In this document: positions 1 through 7,164 of the stretch, in pieces
How the letters are laid out: each line of letters begins with the position of its first letter
Position numbering within the stretch: position 1 is the stretch's first letter
Assembly: GCA_021772775.1 (NCBI GenBank)
Contig: JAJFLH010000006.1
Coordinates: 124,001-188,000 of the forward strand
Length of the DNA: 64,000 nucleotides
Direction: 5' to 3'
Source: Mariprofundus sp.
Lineage (GTDB): Bacteria > Pseudomonadota > Zetaproteobacteria > Mariprofundales > Mariprofundaceae
The notes under the pieces: model-generated
The model's input: the letters and a program-made list of their open reading frames with translations, nothing else
Database searches by the model: none
What the model was told of the DNA's origin: nothing
Translations under genes and position numbers: made by a program

Positions 1-474
1 AAATGGTGTTTTTGAATCTTTGTTAACACCACTTCGTGTGTTCATTCCAGCAACATTCTCAACCAGTACAATTTTTGGTTTAACTTGGCGAACAAACTCA
101 AGGAACTGCCAGGGAAGGTTGTTTCGCGCATCAATTCCGCGCCGTTTTCCTGCTAATGAAAACCCTTGGCAGGGTGGCCCACCAGCGACAAGGTCAATGT
201 CCTGCTGACTCAGGTCCTTCATTACGTCTTTATTGGCTAGAACCTCGTAAAGGCTATTAACTACTAATCCTTTATCTTTTTGCTCTGATAGATCGCTTGC
301 AAGGTGCTTTTTCCATTTCCCATCATCAATTCGCTCAACAATATTATGGTAGTAAGTCTCGGCGGCCATATCAGACTTCTCAACAGCTAAAACGTGCTCA
401 AAGCCAGCCATCTTCAGGCCAAGGGATAGGCCGCCGCACCCGGAAAATAGGTCAATAAACTTGGGTTTTGGCAT
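1..474 (-). CDS. DNA (cytosine-5) methyltransferase, 3' part cut off by window edge
   Basis: The first 158 codons of a C5 cytosine methyltransferase read from ATG at 474 to the window edge. Motif I (DLFSGCGGLS) starts at residue 8 and binds S-adenosylmethionine. Motif IV (GGPPCQGFS), with the catalytic Cys of the PC pair, lies near residue 108, and motif VI (ENVAGM) near residue 140. The target-recognition domain and motifs VIII-X are outside the window, so specificity cannot be judged. About 85 residues separate motifs I and IV, suggesting an insertion typical of restriction-modification or phage enzymes. A partner restriction enzyme, if any, would lie to the left. The gene is probably cargo of the integrated element. 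Confidence 0.93.
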   Translation of the reverse strand, partial: MPKPKFIDLFSGCGGLSLGLKMAGFEHVLAVEKSDMAAETYYHNIVERIDDGKWKKHLASDLSEQKDKGLVVNSLYEVLANKDVMKDLSQQDIDLVAGGPPCQGFSLAGKRRGIDARNNLPWQFLEFVRQVKPKIVLVENVAGMNTRSGVNKDSKTPF

Positions 475-678
475 CTAGAAAGCCCCTCTGAAATACAAAA
501 TCTACGTGATGATACATGTTACACTGACTATTTTCCAGGAATCATATTAGTAATTAACCTCCCTTAGAAGGGGTTCGAACATCGGGTGCATTATTTTTCC
601 ACACAATGCCAAATAGGTTTGTAGTGCATTGGTGAAAAATATATGACTGACTCCTTAAGCAGAGACAGTGAATATCTT

Positions 679-692
679 TGCACTTGAGTGCA
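679..692. repeat. 14-bp near-palindrome, left copy of an inverted pair
   Basis: TGCACTTGAGTGCA has 6-bp inverted arms around a 2-nt centre. The same sequence in inverted orientation lies at 2053-2066, so the pair brackets the three genes at 734-1993. It could be a binding site for an element-encoded regulator; this is inference. The rest of 475-733 shows no convincing gene. Confidence 0.6.
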
Positions 693-713
693 CAGGTGCT
701 GCGCTTGTTTGAT

Positions 714-755
714 TGCTCTGGTGCATACGTCTTTTACTCTGGTGCATACGTCTTT
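714..755. repeat. Tandem 21-bp direct repeat across a stop codon
   Basis: Two adjacent 21-bp units (714-734 and 735-755) differ at one base. The right unit encodes the last codons and the stop of the 216-residue protein (734-1384). The left unit lies just downstream and would repeat the same residues if the stop were read through. It looks like a recent replication-slippage duplication. Confidence 0.8.
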
Positions 756-1384
756 ATCTTCTCAATCAACTGTTTTGCCCGCTGCAGTGACTTCTGCCTT
801 TCTTCATCAGTTCTGTTACTTTGCTTGGAGTCCATCTCGCGCACGTTATCCGCATATATCTGGCCTTTCTTGTCGTAGGAATCGATTAGCTGTTGTAGTG
901 AAGCTGCCTTGTCACTTAATTCCAGAATCACCGCTTCCTGATGAAGCCGTTGAAGAACCAATATTTTTAGCCACTGTTTCATTATCAAGTTTGATGCGAT
1001 TGTAGCCCCCCCGAGCAATTCCATGAACTTAGCCATGGCACGTATTCGTTGCGTGTGCTCATGCATATCGTTGAATACGGTGAGTGAACCCCTTAGCTGT
1101 AGGTCTTCGATAATTTTCAGCTTCTTGCAGGCGATGCCATCGCTGTAGCTAATGTAGAGGTGCTTCTGTCGCTCTTCATCGTCAGGTGGGTACGACTCAT
1201 TCCTAAGTGCCTTTTTTATACCCTCCCATCCAAGCTCTTCAATTCTGGCATGGATGACCTCTGGGTCACCATCAGCAAATTGTTCGATTAATGCGTAGTA
1301 TTTATCCTGCTCCGTCAGTAATTTTTCCTCTTCACTCCTTACAATGGCTAGCATGTCTTCTTTGTTCTTTGAAAAATTATTCAT
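734..1384 (-). CDS. Unknown 216-residue helical protein of the integrated element
   Basis: I do not recognise this family. The protein is charged and predicted mainly helical, with Glu/Lys/Gln-rich segments at residues 1-50 and 150-216 that could form coiled coils. No catalytic motif, Cys cluster, signal peptide or clear membrane segment is visible. It starts 3 nt after the stop of the HTH protein at 1388-1759, so the two are probably co-translated. A HTH protein followed by a helical protein in a phage-like element could be packaging or regulatory genes, but nothing in the sequence proves that. The C-terminus lies within a 21-bp tandem duplication. Confidence 0.75.
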   Translation of the reverse strand: MNNFSKNKEDMLAIVRSEEEKLLTEQDKYYALIEQFADGDPEVIHARIEELGWEGIKKALRNESYPPDDEERQKHLYISYSDGIACKKLKIIEDLQLRGSLTVFNDMHEHTQRIRAMAKFMELLGGATIASNLIMKQWLKILVLQRLHQEAVILELSDKAASLQQLIDSYDKKGQIYADNVREMDSKQSNRTDEERQKSLQRAKQLIEKIKTYAPE

Positions 1385-1387
1385 AAT

Positions 1388-1759
1388 TTATACCTGTAAT
1401 GATTTAATAAGTTGTGAGAATGCAATGCCCACTGTGTCATCTCGGACTTCATTTGCAGGGACATCGACCCGCGTCATTCTCAATAGTTCCAGTGATGCCT
1501 TTAGACGTACGTGGTCTGCCCCTGTGCGGGCAAGCTCGACTAACGTGTTGGCAGCAAGCTCTGAGTTGCTCTCTAGTACTGTATATGCACGCTCACGCTG
1601 TTTGGTCGACATGCCTGTTAGTTCATCCGCGAACTCTGGCTTCTGCTTCCACAAACTTAGAGTTTTACGGGACACACCGACCTCTTTAGCTACCTGCTCA
1701 TCGGTCAGTTCATCCTGATATAGCAGGTAAGCAGCTTTATGCATTTTCGCGGTCAGCAT
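1388..1759 (-). CDS. Phage-type helix-turn-helix protein (phBC6A51-like)
   Basis: This 123-residue protein has a clear HTH near residues 15-37 (DELTDEQVAKEVGVSRKTLSLWKQ), the layout of phBC6A51-type HTH proteins often found beside phage terminase genes. The remainder is helical. The start is supported by GGAGGT 5 nt upstream of the ATG at 1759. The downstream neighbour begins 3 nt after its stop. It may bind DNA as a small-terminase-like protein or as a regulator. No large terminase is seen in the window, so the role is open. Confidence 0.8.
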   Translation of the reverse strand: MLTAKMHKAAYLLYQDELTDEQVAKEVGVSRKTLSLWKQKPEFADELTGMSTKQRERAYTVLESNSELAANTLVELARTGADHVRLKASLELLRMTRVDVPANEVRDDTVGIAFSQLIKSLQV

Positions 1760-1822
1760 AAATACCTCCGGTGGGGTAGTTTTGGGTAAGACTGGGAGCT
1801 CCCAACTTGTCGGTAATGGCGG

Positions 1823-1993
1823 TTACTCATCATCCCACACCACATCATCTGGTTCGATTTCATTGAATAGAATATCCTTTAGGTAATCGACCATCCCTCC
1901 ATCATTGTGGGTATCATCTCGAAAGGTGCAGCCTGTCTGGTCGTAGGTGCCATCTGGGTATGTAGCTCTGATGGTGATTTTTACGTTGTTCAT
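1823..1993 (-). CDS. Small acidic protein, 56 residues, unknown
   Basis: This short ORF runs from ATG at 1993 to TAA at 1823. AGGAG lies a few bases upstream of the start. The product begins MNNVKITIRATYPDG and ends in an Asp/Glu-rich tail (EPDDVVWDDE), giving a strongly acidic protein. It fills the gap between the HTH protein and the inverted 14-bp repeat at 2053-2066, in the same orientation as its neighbours. No family is recognised. Small acidic proteins in mobile elements are sometimes inhibitors or DNA mimics, but there is no direct evidence here. Confidence 0.65.
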   Translation of the reverse strand: MNNVKITIRATYPDGTYDQTGCTFRDDTHNDGGMVDYLKDILFNEIEPDDVVWDDE

Positions 1994-2052
1994 GTTGATC
2001 TCCTATATTGCCGATACGCCCGGCTTTGCGTGATGTCTTAGCATCAATTGCA

Positions 2053-2066
2053 TGCACTCAAGTGCA
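2053..2066. repeat. 14-bp near-palindrome, right copy of an inverted pair
   Basis: TGCACTCAAGTGCA is the exact reverse complement of the copy at 679-692. It lies between the replication-like gene (stop at 2080) and the small acidic gene (start at 1993), where an operator or promoter could be. Confidence 0.6.
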
Positions 2067-2079
2067 CGGACAACTGCTG

Positions 2080-2679
2080 TTAGTTAAATTTCTCATCGAG
2101 TAAATACAACTCCTGTAGAGTCATAGGTTTTGACTCTTCTTCTGCATTTGCACCTTCTGGAAAGAAGGGTGCTTGAATAACCTTTTGTTTATCCTTCTGA
2201 GTCTCTTTTGTATTAGTCGGTCCTTTCTGTGCCATACTGTCTGTCTGGCTATGACCTTTATGATGGGCGCTTTCATCCAGTCCTGATGTACAAACCGGTC
2301 CAGCAAGTTTTGCCCTACCACGTGCCCCCACAAGCAAAGCCTCTTCATCGAGTAGAAAGACATTAATTTTTGCGCGCAATAGGGCTAGGTTGACTCGGAA
2401 GTGGTTCTTTCGGGGGATTCCTTTGTGGCACTCTTCGATTAGGCCAAGCTCCCTTAGCTTCTTTCGAGCTGTTTCTTGAGGCCGTCGTTTCATTCCCGTT
2501 TCATGAAACAGCTGACCTTCGGTTTTGTATATCCAGCCATCGGGGTTATGTTCCTTGCCAGACCAATACAATAGTCGAGTCAATAAAATTGATGCAGGAA
2601 TACTGTTCAGCATAATTGCCAATACGATATTGTAAGTGGCATTCGTTTGGAGGCGGCTATCAACTTCTCGCAACTTCAT
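2080..2679 (-). CDS. Winged-helix/HTH protein, possible replication or partition protein of the element
   Basis: This 199-residue protein has an N-terminal domain (about 20-115) that resembles winged-helix domains of plasmid and phage replication proteins. It includes a hydrophobic helix (IMLNSIPASILLTRLLYWSG), a DGWIYKTEGQLFHETGM segment and KKLRELGLIEECHKG, typical of proteins that read a small set of target sites. The C-terminal third is polar, low in complexity and probably disordered. It follows the AlpA-like gene on the same strand, where P4-like satellites often keep replication genes. The assignment to replication is inference, and no primase or helicase motif is present. Confidence 0.7.
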   Translation of the reverse strand: MKLREVDSRLQTNATYNIVLAIMLNSIPASILLTRLLYWSGKEHNPDGWIYKTEGQLFHETGMKRRPQETARKKLRELGLIEECHKGIPRKNHFRVNLALLRAKINVFLLDEEALLVGARGRAKLAGPVCTSGLDESAHHKGHSQTDSMAQKGPTNTKETQKDKQKVIQAPFFPEGANAEEESKPMTLQELYLLDEKFN

Positions 2680-2710
2680 GTTTCACCACTATTGCAATGA
2701 ATAAGTGAAT

Positions 2711-2914
2711 TCATGGTTGTGCCATCTCATCAAGTAGCTGCTTTATCTCGCTGATACGATAGGCCGAGGTTCTGGGGCCCAAGGAAATGGCGGCGGGATA
2801 CCGCCCCTCTTGTTGACCTCTATACCATGCAGACTTACTGATAGGTATCACCTGCAAGACTTGGTTTAGTCGCATGTAGCCATCTAATTGTAGTTTTGAA
2901 TAGTTGTCGGACAT
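2711..2914 (-). CDS. AlpA-family excisionase/regulator
   Basis: This 67-residue MerR-like DNA-binding protein of the AlpA family has the pattern LNQVLQVIPISKSAWYRGQQEGRYPAAISLG (residues 17-47), a winged HTH entered through Ser-Lys-Ser and followed by Pro-Ala. The start is supported by AGGAGG just upstream of the ATG at 2914. AlpA proteins in P4-like elements activate or repress the integrase and often act as excisionases. The position between integrase-side genes and the replication-like gene fits that role. Confidence 0.88.
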   Translation of the reverse strand: MSDNYSKLQLDGYMRLNQVLQVIPISKSAWYRGQQEGRYPAAISLGPRTSAYRISEIKQLLDEMAQP

Positions 2915-3024
2915 TGTTGCGCCTCCTGAGTGGTATGGCGCTATTGAATCATTGTTTTAGCTCATGGGAATTGGTGTCACGGTACCACCCTGAGGGTAAC
3001 ATGGTGTTGCCCCTGAAATTATTG

Positions 3025-3603
3025 TTATATTTTACTTTTGTCCTTTGCCCAGTCTGGGCGAACAATGCTAGCCATGTGATTTGCCATGGTAGGCGAAACT
3101 CCCGATGCCTTTACAATGTCACCAGCAATATGCTTGTTTAATGGTATCTTATCACTCTTGGGGGTTATGGTAACCCACAGTTCAGCGGCGTCATGTAAGG
3201 CATTTAGACGCTTTACAACGCTTTTATCGAGCCCATGAGGGATTTCTGGGTGAGGGAGGGGGATAGGGGCTTTTGTGGCGACAAATAAAAAAGAGGGGTT
3301 TTCTTCGATCTGTTCGGCAATATATATCAAGGAATTACGAGATATATAGCCTTTTTCATCTAACCCATGCAGTTTAATCAGCTTCCTTATTTTCACATAT
3401 TCGTCTTTATATTGAACTACGTCCTCCCCATCTAACATTTGCAACTCATCAGGAAGCCTTGCCTCTTTGCTATCAAAGAAACTTTCAAAATAGATTGCTG
3501 TTGGACTATCGGCATCAAAGAATGTTTGCCAATAGCATGCTGCCTCATGAGGAGTAAATCGCTCCTTTTGGCTAGCTATTTTTGCTAAAGCTATATGATT
3601 CAT
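3025..3603 (-). CDS. Unknown 192-residue protein coupled to the integrase gene
   Basis: This predicted soluble protein has no signal peptide and no motif I recognise. Its ATG (3603) overlaps the integrase stop by 4 nt (ATGA), with GGGAG about 9 nt upstream, so it is probably translated together with the integrase. The N-terminal half contains aromatic and acidic segments (HEAACYWQTFFDADSPT), seen in some uncharacterised proteins that follow P4-type integrases. The last third carries a possible HTH (LNKHIAGDIVKASGVSPTM). A role in excision or regulation is possible but unproven. Confidence 0.75.
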   Translation of the reverse strand: MNHIALAKIASQKERFTPHEAACYWQTFFDADSPTAIYFESFFDSKEARLPDELQMLDGEDVVQYKDEYVKIRKLIKLHGLDEKGYISRNSLIYIAEQIEENPSFLFVATKAPIPLPHPEIPHGLDKSVVKRLNALHDAAELWVTITPKSDKIPLNKHIAGDIVKASGVSPTMANHMASIVRPDWAKDKSKI

Positions 3604-4826
3604 GCGATTGCTCCCTGCTTGAATGGAATTACTTTTGCACCATCTCTCAATCCATCCAGATAGTCTGCCCAGTGTTGCATCATTGTTATTCGTTCAGGTA
3701 GATGGCGGGCATGGTTGTACGCTCCCTTGATGGCATTGCCTTCTTTGTGAGCAAGCTGGCGCTCAATAACGTCAGAATCCCATCCCTGTTCATGCAGCAT
3801 GGTGCTGGCCATTGCTCTGAAGCCGTGGGCGCAGATTTCGGATTTGCCATAGCCAATGCGGCGGAGTGAAGCGTTTATCGTGTTTTCACTCATCGGCCTG
3901 TGTGTGTTTCTGATGGATGGGAATACATAGCGCCCTGATCCGGTGAGCGGCTGCAGTTCCTTCAGAACTTTCACTACTTGCGTTGCTAGAGGCACAATAT
4001 GAATAACGCGCATCTTCATTTTCTCAGCTGGTATGCGCCATTCAGCGGTATTCAGGTCAATCTCTGTCCACTCTGCATGCCGCAGTTCACCGGGGCGGAC
4101 GAAGATATAGGGCGTGACCTGTAAGGCACATTGAACAATAAATGTGCCTTCGAACCCCTGGATAGCCCTTAATAATTCACCAGCTTTTTTAGGTTCAGTA
4201 ATAGTGGCTCTGTGGGTGGTCACGATGGGAGATAGTGCTCCCTGTAAGTCTCTGGATGGATCACTCTTGATTCGGCCGGTAGCAACAGCATATCTGAATA
4301 CTTGGCTGCATAGCATCTTGAGTCTGTGTGCCATTTCGATTGTGCCGCGATTCTCGGCGCGCTGGATAACTGATAATACATCAGGGGGTTCAATGTCAGC
4401 AATACGCATTGAGCCTAGCCATGGTAATACATGTCGCTCAAGCCTACTTTGGGTGCTTTTCAAGTAGGGAGGGCTCCACTTGACGTTGTTCTTTTCGATC
4501 AACTCCCTTGCCACGCCTTCAAAGGTTGCAGCCTGAGCATCAGCAAAAGCTTTACGCTTCTCTTTCTTCTTATGTTGGGAGGGGTCGATATTGCTTTCTA
4601 ATAACTTTTTTGCCTTCTCACGTTTGTTGCGGGCCTCTTTTAAAGTGACAGAGGGATAAACACCTATTGATAAGGTTTTTTGTTTATCTGCGAAGCGATA
4701 GTTCATGCGCCAGTATTTTCCGGATTTAAGCACCTGTAAAAAAAGGCCGCCGCCATCTGAAAGTTTTAACTGCTTTTTCCCCTCTGGAATGGTTGCAGCT
4801 TTCGCTTTTGCGTCTGAAAGAGCCAT
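3600..4826 (-). CDS. P4-type tyrosine integrase (DUF4102 arm-binding domain)
   Basis: A 408-residue site-specific recombinase. The N-terminal DUF4102 arm-binding domain covers about residues 1-90, a SAM-like core-binding domain about 100-190, and the catalytic domain about 205-385. Catalytic residues are visible: Arg in VRPGELRHAEW, His and Arg in AHGFRAMAS, His in LAHKEGN and the nucleophile Tyr in GAYNHARHL. The ATG at 4826 is preferred over the one at 4832 because GGAGGT directly abuts the latter and lies 6 nt from the former, and MALSDAKAK is the usual family N-terminus. The neighbouring tRNA-Leu is the likely attachment site. Inverted TTGGTATAT repeats upstream may be arm sites or an operator. 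Confidence 0.95.
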   Translation of the reverse strand: MALSDAKAKAATIPEGKKQLKLSDGGGLFLQVLKSGKYWRMNYRFADKQKTLSIGVYPSVTLKEARNKREKAKKLLESNIDPSQHKKKEKRKAFADAQAATFEGVARELIEKNNVKWSPPYLKSTQSRLERHVLPWLGSMRIADIEPPDVLSVIQRAENRGTIEMAHRLKMLCSQVFRYAVATGRIKSDPSRDLQGALSPIVTTHRATITEPKKAGELLRAIQGFEGTFIVQCALQVTPYIFVRPGELRHAEWTEIDLNTAEWRIPAEKMKMRVIHIVPLATQVVKVLKELQPLTGSGRYVFPSIRNTHRPMSENTINASLRRIGYGKSEICAHGFRAMASTMLHEQGWDSDVIERQLAHKEGNAIKGAYNHARHLPERITMMQHWADYLDGLRDGAKVIPFKQGAIA

Positions 4827-4842
4827 GTCCATACCTCCGCAT

Positions 4843-4919
4843 TTGTTGGTATATTTTCGGAGATGAATCCTTGATTTAAAAATATACCAACAGATATACC
4901 ATTAATTTGTTGGTATATC
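4843..4919. repeat. Cluster of inverted TTGGTATAT repeats upstream of the integrase
   Basis: Four copies of TGGTATAT lie in alternating orientation. TTGTTGGTATATTTT (4843-4857) pairs with AAAATATACCAACA (4879-4892), and GATATACCA (4893-4901) pairs with TGGTATATC (4911-4919). They lie between the integrase start and the tRNA end. This is where P4-type integrases have arm-type binding sites and an autoregulated promoter. Function is inferred from position. Confidence 0.7.
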
Positions 4920-4956
4920 CTAGAGTATTATAGAACATAAGGAAACAAACATGCAA

Positions 4957-4992
4957 TAAAAAAGCCTGCAAGCATAACGCTTACAGGCCTTT
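4957..4992 (-). terminator. Rho-independent terminator downstream of tRNA-Leu
   Basis: Read on the minus strand, a stem of about 12 bp (arms 4979-4991 and 4962-4973, one mismatch and one bulge) with a 5-nt loop is followed by a run of T. It lies just past the tRNA 3' end and would stop tRNA transcription before the integrase. Confidence 0.75.
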
Positions 4993-5016
4993 ATGGGTCC
5001 TTATTGGACTCTCTGA

Positions 5017-5103
5017 TGGTACCGAAGACTGGACTCGAACCAGCACGCGCGTGAGCGCACCACCCCCTCAAGGTGGCGTGTCTACCAATTTCACCACTTC
5101 GGC
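5017..5103 (-). tRNA. tRNA-Leu (anticodon GAG)
   Basis: An 87-nt tRNA on the minus strand. The acceptor stem GCCGAAG pairs with CTTCGGT, and the D-arm contains GGTAGACAC. The anticodon stem CCACC/GGTGG holds the loop TTGAGGG with anticodon GAG. A long variable arm is typical of class II leucine tRNAs, the T-arm has GGTTCGAGTCC, and the 3' CCA is encoded. It decodes CUC/CUU. Its 3' end faces the integrase and is the inferred integration site. Confidence 0.96.
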
Positions 5104-5141
5104 ATGTTATCAGGGTGGTAGATTACCCTGATAAGGAATTT

Positions 5142-5507
5142 TTATTCGGCGCTTGGAAGGCCGTCTGAGGCGGGAATATCACTCTTTAGTGAGGCTGGGT
5201 CAAATCCTACTGGAGCCTCTGCAGGTTGTTCAATAGGTGCTTGGCCAGCAATAGATTGATCTACGATTGAGCCCGTCTGCTGCTGAGAGAAGAAAGCCAA
5301 TGTTAAGCTGGTCAGCATGAACGTCGCAGCCAAGCCACCTGTGAGTTTACCCAGGAATGAACCGGAACCACGGCTGCCGAACAGTGTTTGTGCGCCACCG
5401 CCGCCAAATGAAGCGCCCATATCGGCACCTTGCCCACGTTGAACCAGTACTACCCCGATCAGGGTCAGCGCAACCAGTACGTGCACGATAATTAATATGC
5501 TAGTCAT
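5142..5507 (-). CDS. secG: Protein translocase subunit SecG
   Basis: A 121-residue inner-membrane protein with the SecG pattern. TM1 spans about residues 3-22 and is followed by VLVQRGQGADMGASFGGGGAQTLFGSRG, the conserved cytoplasmic loop, and TM2 (about 55-75). SecG forms SecYEG and helps the SecA motor. The acidic, Pro-rich C-terminal tail is longer than in E. coli. It lies directly downstream of tpiA (15-nt gap), the common tpiA-secG-tRNA-Leu order, and probably shares its promoter. Confidence 0.95.
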   Translation of the reverse strand: MTSILIIVHVLVALTLIGVVLVQRGQGADMGASFGGGGAQTLFGSRGSGSFLGKLTGGLAATFMLTSLTLAFFSQQQTGSIVDQSIAGQAPIEQPAEAPVGFDPASLKSDIPASDGLPSAE

Positions 5508-5522
5508 CTCTTAAAAGTCTCC

Positions 5523-6272
5523 TTAGCTCACTGCTTTTACAGTGGCGTTGACAATGGCCATGAAGGAATCGGCTTTCAGGCTTGCGCCACCAACCAATGC
5601 ACCTTCTACGCCAGGGCAGCTCATTAGCTCTTCTGCATTGCCCGGGTTAACACTACCACCGTATAAAACACGGCAATCATGTCCAAGACGCTGTAGTTCC
5701 TGATGTACAAAAGCATGGGTCTCGGTGACTTGTTCAGCTGATGCAGTTTTGCCTGTGCCGATAGCCCATACAGGTTCATAGGCAACAGTTAGCGCTGCGC
5801 CTTTTGGTGCGCCTTTCAGGATTGAGAGCTGTTCAGCCAGGACGACGTTGGTTACGCCGCTTTCACGTTGTTCAAGTGTTTCACCGATGCAAAGGATTGG
5901 CTCCAGGCCATGTAGCCATGATGCATTCATTTTAGAGCGAATCTTGGCGTTGCTTTCGCCGATAATGCTGCGACGTTCGGAGTGGCCGAGAATAACATAG
6001 TGGCAACCAGCATCACGTAACATCATCGGGCAGATTGAGCCGGTGAATGCACCTTTATCTTCATTATATACATTCTGAGCACCGAGCATTAAGCCCATGG
6101 AGGCCAGACGATCTGACATAGAGTGTAGTAATGTGAATGGTGGCATCAGACCAATTTCAACATGATCCGGGGAAGGGTTCGATCCAAAGGCGTCCATGAA
6201 GTCTTTGGATTCTTGAAGTGCTCCATTCATCTTCCAGTTTCCTGCAATCAGATGACGTTTTTCATTGCTCAT
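5523..6272 (-). CDS. tpiA: Triosephosphate isomerase
   Basis: This enzyme interconverts dihydroxyacetone phosphate and glyceraldehyde 3-phosphate in glycolysis and gluconeogenesis. The 249-residue product has the complete TIM-barrel signature: NWKMN with the substrate-binding Lys near residue 13, GHSERR with the electrophilic His, YEPVWAIGTGKTA with the catalytic Glu, and the phosphate-binding LYGGSV near the C-terminus. The ATG at 6272 is chosen over one 10 codons upstream because GGGAG lies 8 nt before it and family members start just before IAGNWKMN. It is the first gene of a tpiA-secG unit. Confidence 0.97.
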   Translation of the reverse strand: MSNEKRHLIAGNWKMNGALQESKDFMDAFGSNPSPDHVEIGLMPPFTLLHSMSDRLASMGLMLGAQNVYNEDKGAFTGSICPMMLRDAGCHYVILGHSERRSIIGESNAKIRSKMNASWLHGLEPILCIGETLEQRESGVTNVVLAEQLSILKGAPKGAALTVAYEPVWAIGTGKTASAEQVTETHAFVHQELQRLGHDCRVLYGGSVNPGNAEELMSCPGVEGALVGGASLKADSFMAIVNATVKAVS

Positions 6273-6321
6273 ATTTAATCTCCCGGACTTTATCCTGTTC
6301 AACGCTCAAAAAGGGTCGCGG

Positions 6322-6349
6322 ATTCTAGGAATAATACCTTGCAAGGCAA
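6322..6349 (-). promoter_or_regulatory. Candidate sigma-70 promoter of tpiA-secG
   Basis: On the minus strand, TTGCCT (-35, 6344-6349) and TAGAAT (-10, 6322-6327) are separated by 16 nt, about 50 nt upstream of the tpiA start. The pair resembles the suf promoter at 6618-6645 of the same layout (46618-46645: TTGCTC-16-TAGAAT). Predicted from sequence only. Confidence 0.5.
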
Positions 6350-6472
6350 GGGTCAATTGAAGAAAACAGCGAAATGCTATTTTTTGCACGCATCTTTATG
6401 AAATTCATGTAGTGTTCGGGCATCCTAAGATAAAGTCGGTTATGCATCTATCTAATATAGTCATAGTGTGGT

Positions 6473-6535
6473 CGCTCTTTATGTAAAAGCCATAAAGAGG
6501 GCTGAAAAAGAACTCCTTTTTCATATTTTTTAGGC
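6473..6535 (+). other. Two consecutive hairpins between tpiA and rpmE
   Basis: In the 346-nt gap (6273-6618) between divergent tpiA and rpmE, CTCTTTATG and CATAAAGAG form a 9-bp stem with a 7-nt loop (6475-6499). GAAAAAG and CTTTTTC then form a 7-bp stem followed by a T-rich tract (6507-6535). On the plus strand this resembles a leader with a terminator-like hairpin. On the current promoter prediction, however, both hairpins lie upstream of rpmE transcription, so their role is unclear. Nothing else is seen in the gap except the two promoters. Confidence 0.4.
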
Positions 6536-6563
6536 TGGTATAAAAAAAAGTGCTATTTAGCGC

Positions 6564-6592
6564 TTGCTTAATCATTACGGCGGCGCTAGAAA
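6564..6592 (+). promoter_or_regulatory. Candidate promoter of rpmE
   Basis: TTGCTT (6564-6569) and TAGAAA (6587-6592) are separated by 17 nt, 26 nt upstream of the rpmE ATG. The form resembles the tpiA and suf promoters. Predicted from sequence only. Confidence 0.42.
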
Positions 6593-6618
6593 TCGCGCCC
6601 CTTTAAAAGCACGGAGAA

Positions 6619-6837
6619 ATGACGTTGAAAGCTGACATCCATCCAGAATATCTCGCATCCAAGGTAACTTGTTCATGCGGAAACACATTTGAGACTCGCT
6701 CAACTACAGGTGACATTCGTGTCGAAATCTGTTCAGCCTGCCATCCTTTTTACACTGGCAAGCAGAAGATTGTCGATACTGAAGGCCGCGTTGAGCGCTT
6801 CTATAAGAAATACGGCAAACCTGCGAAAGCAGCGTAA
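6619..6837 (+). CDS. rpmE: 50S ribosomal protein L31 (zinc-binding form)
   Basis: A 72-residue ribosomal protein. TCSCGN near residue 18 and [13 protein letters not shown] near residue 38 supply the Cys ligands of the zinc-containing (C+) form, which bridges the large subunit to the small one. GGAG precedes the ATG closely. It stands 15 nt before rplU in the same orientation. L31 next to L21/L27 is a less usual order than rplU-rpmA alone, but spacing suggests co-transcription. The zinc form implies that zinc limitation would call for a C- paralogue elsewhere. Confidence 0.96.
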   Translation: MTLKADIHPEYLASKVTCSCGNTFETRSTTGDIRVEICSACHPFYTGKQKIVDTEGRVERFYKKYGKPAKAA

Positions 6838-6852
6838 GCACGGAGATTTATT

Positions 6853-7161
6853 ATGTACGCTGTAATTAAAACAGGTGGCAAACAGTATAGAGTGCAAGAA
6901 GGCGATGTCCTTCGCATTGAAAAGCTGAATGCTGAAAATGGCAAAGAAGTAACATTTGACGATGTCTTGATGATTGGCGAAGGCGAATCAATCAAAACAG
7001 GTGGCGAAGCTGCCAGTGCATCAGTTACTGGTGTTATTACTGAAAGTGGGCGCGGCCAGAAAATTGTGGTATTTAAAAAGCGTCGTCGTAAAAACTATCG
7101 TTTGACTCAGGGTCATCGTCAGAGTTTCACCTCTGTGCGTATCGATAGTATTAAGGAGTAG
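6853..7161 (+). CDS. rplU: 50S ribosomal protein L21
   Basis: A 102-residue protein starting MYAVIKTGGKQYRVQEGD, the invariant L21 N-terminus. The family's C-terminal KKRRRKNYR and GHRQ basic segments bind 23S rRNA. It has a good ribosome-binding site (GGAG 8 nt upstream). rpmA follows after 3 nt, in the near-universal rplU-rpmA-obgE order. Confidence 0.98.
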   Translation: MYAVIKTGGKQYRVQEGDVLRIEKLNAENGKEVTFDDVLMIGEGESIKTGGEAASASVTGVITESGRGQKIVVFKKRRRKNYRLTQGHRQSFTSVRIDSIKE

Positions 7162-7164
7162 ACC

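Larger units (their letters stand above)
1..5030. mobile_element. Right end of a tRNA-Leu-integrated genetic element
   Basis: All genes from 1 to 4826 lie on the minus strand. They comprise a P4-type tyrosine integrase next to the 3' end of tRNA-Leu, an AlpA-like regulator, HTH proteins, unknown small proteins and a DNA cytosine methyltransferase. Integrase adjacent to a tRNA 3' end is the standard arrangement for P4-like integrative elements and genomic islands. The boundary is placed at the tRNA 3' part (about 5017-5030) by inference, because the second attachment site would lie left of the window and no second copy was seen. No capsid, portal or large terminase gene is visible, so it may be a satellite, an island or just the early region of a prophage. 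Confidence 0.8.
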
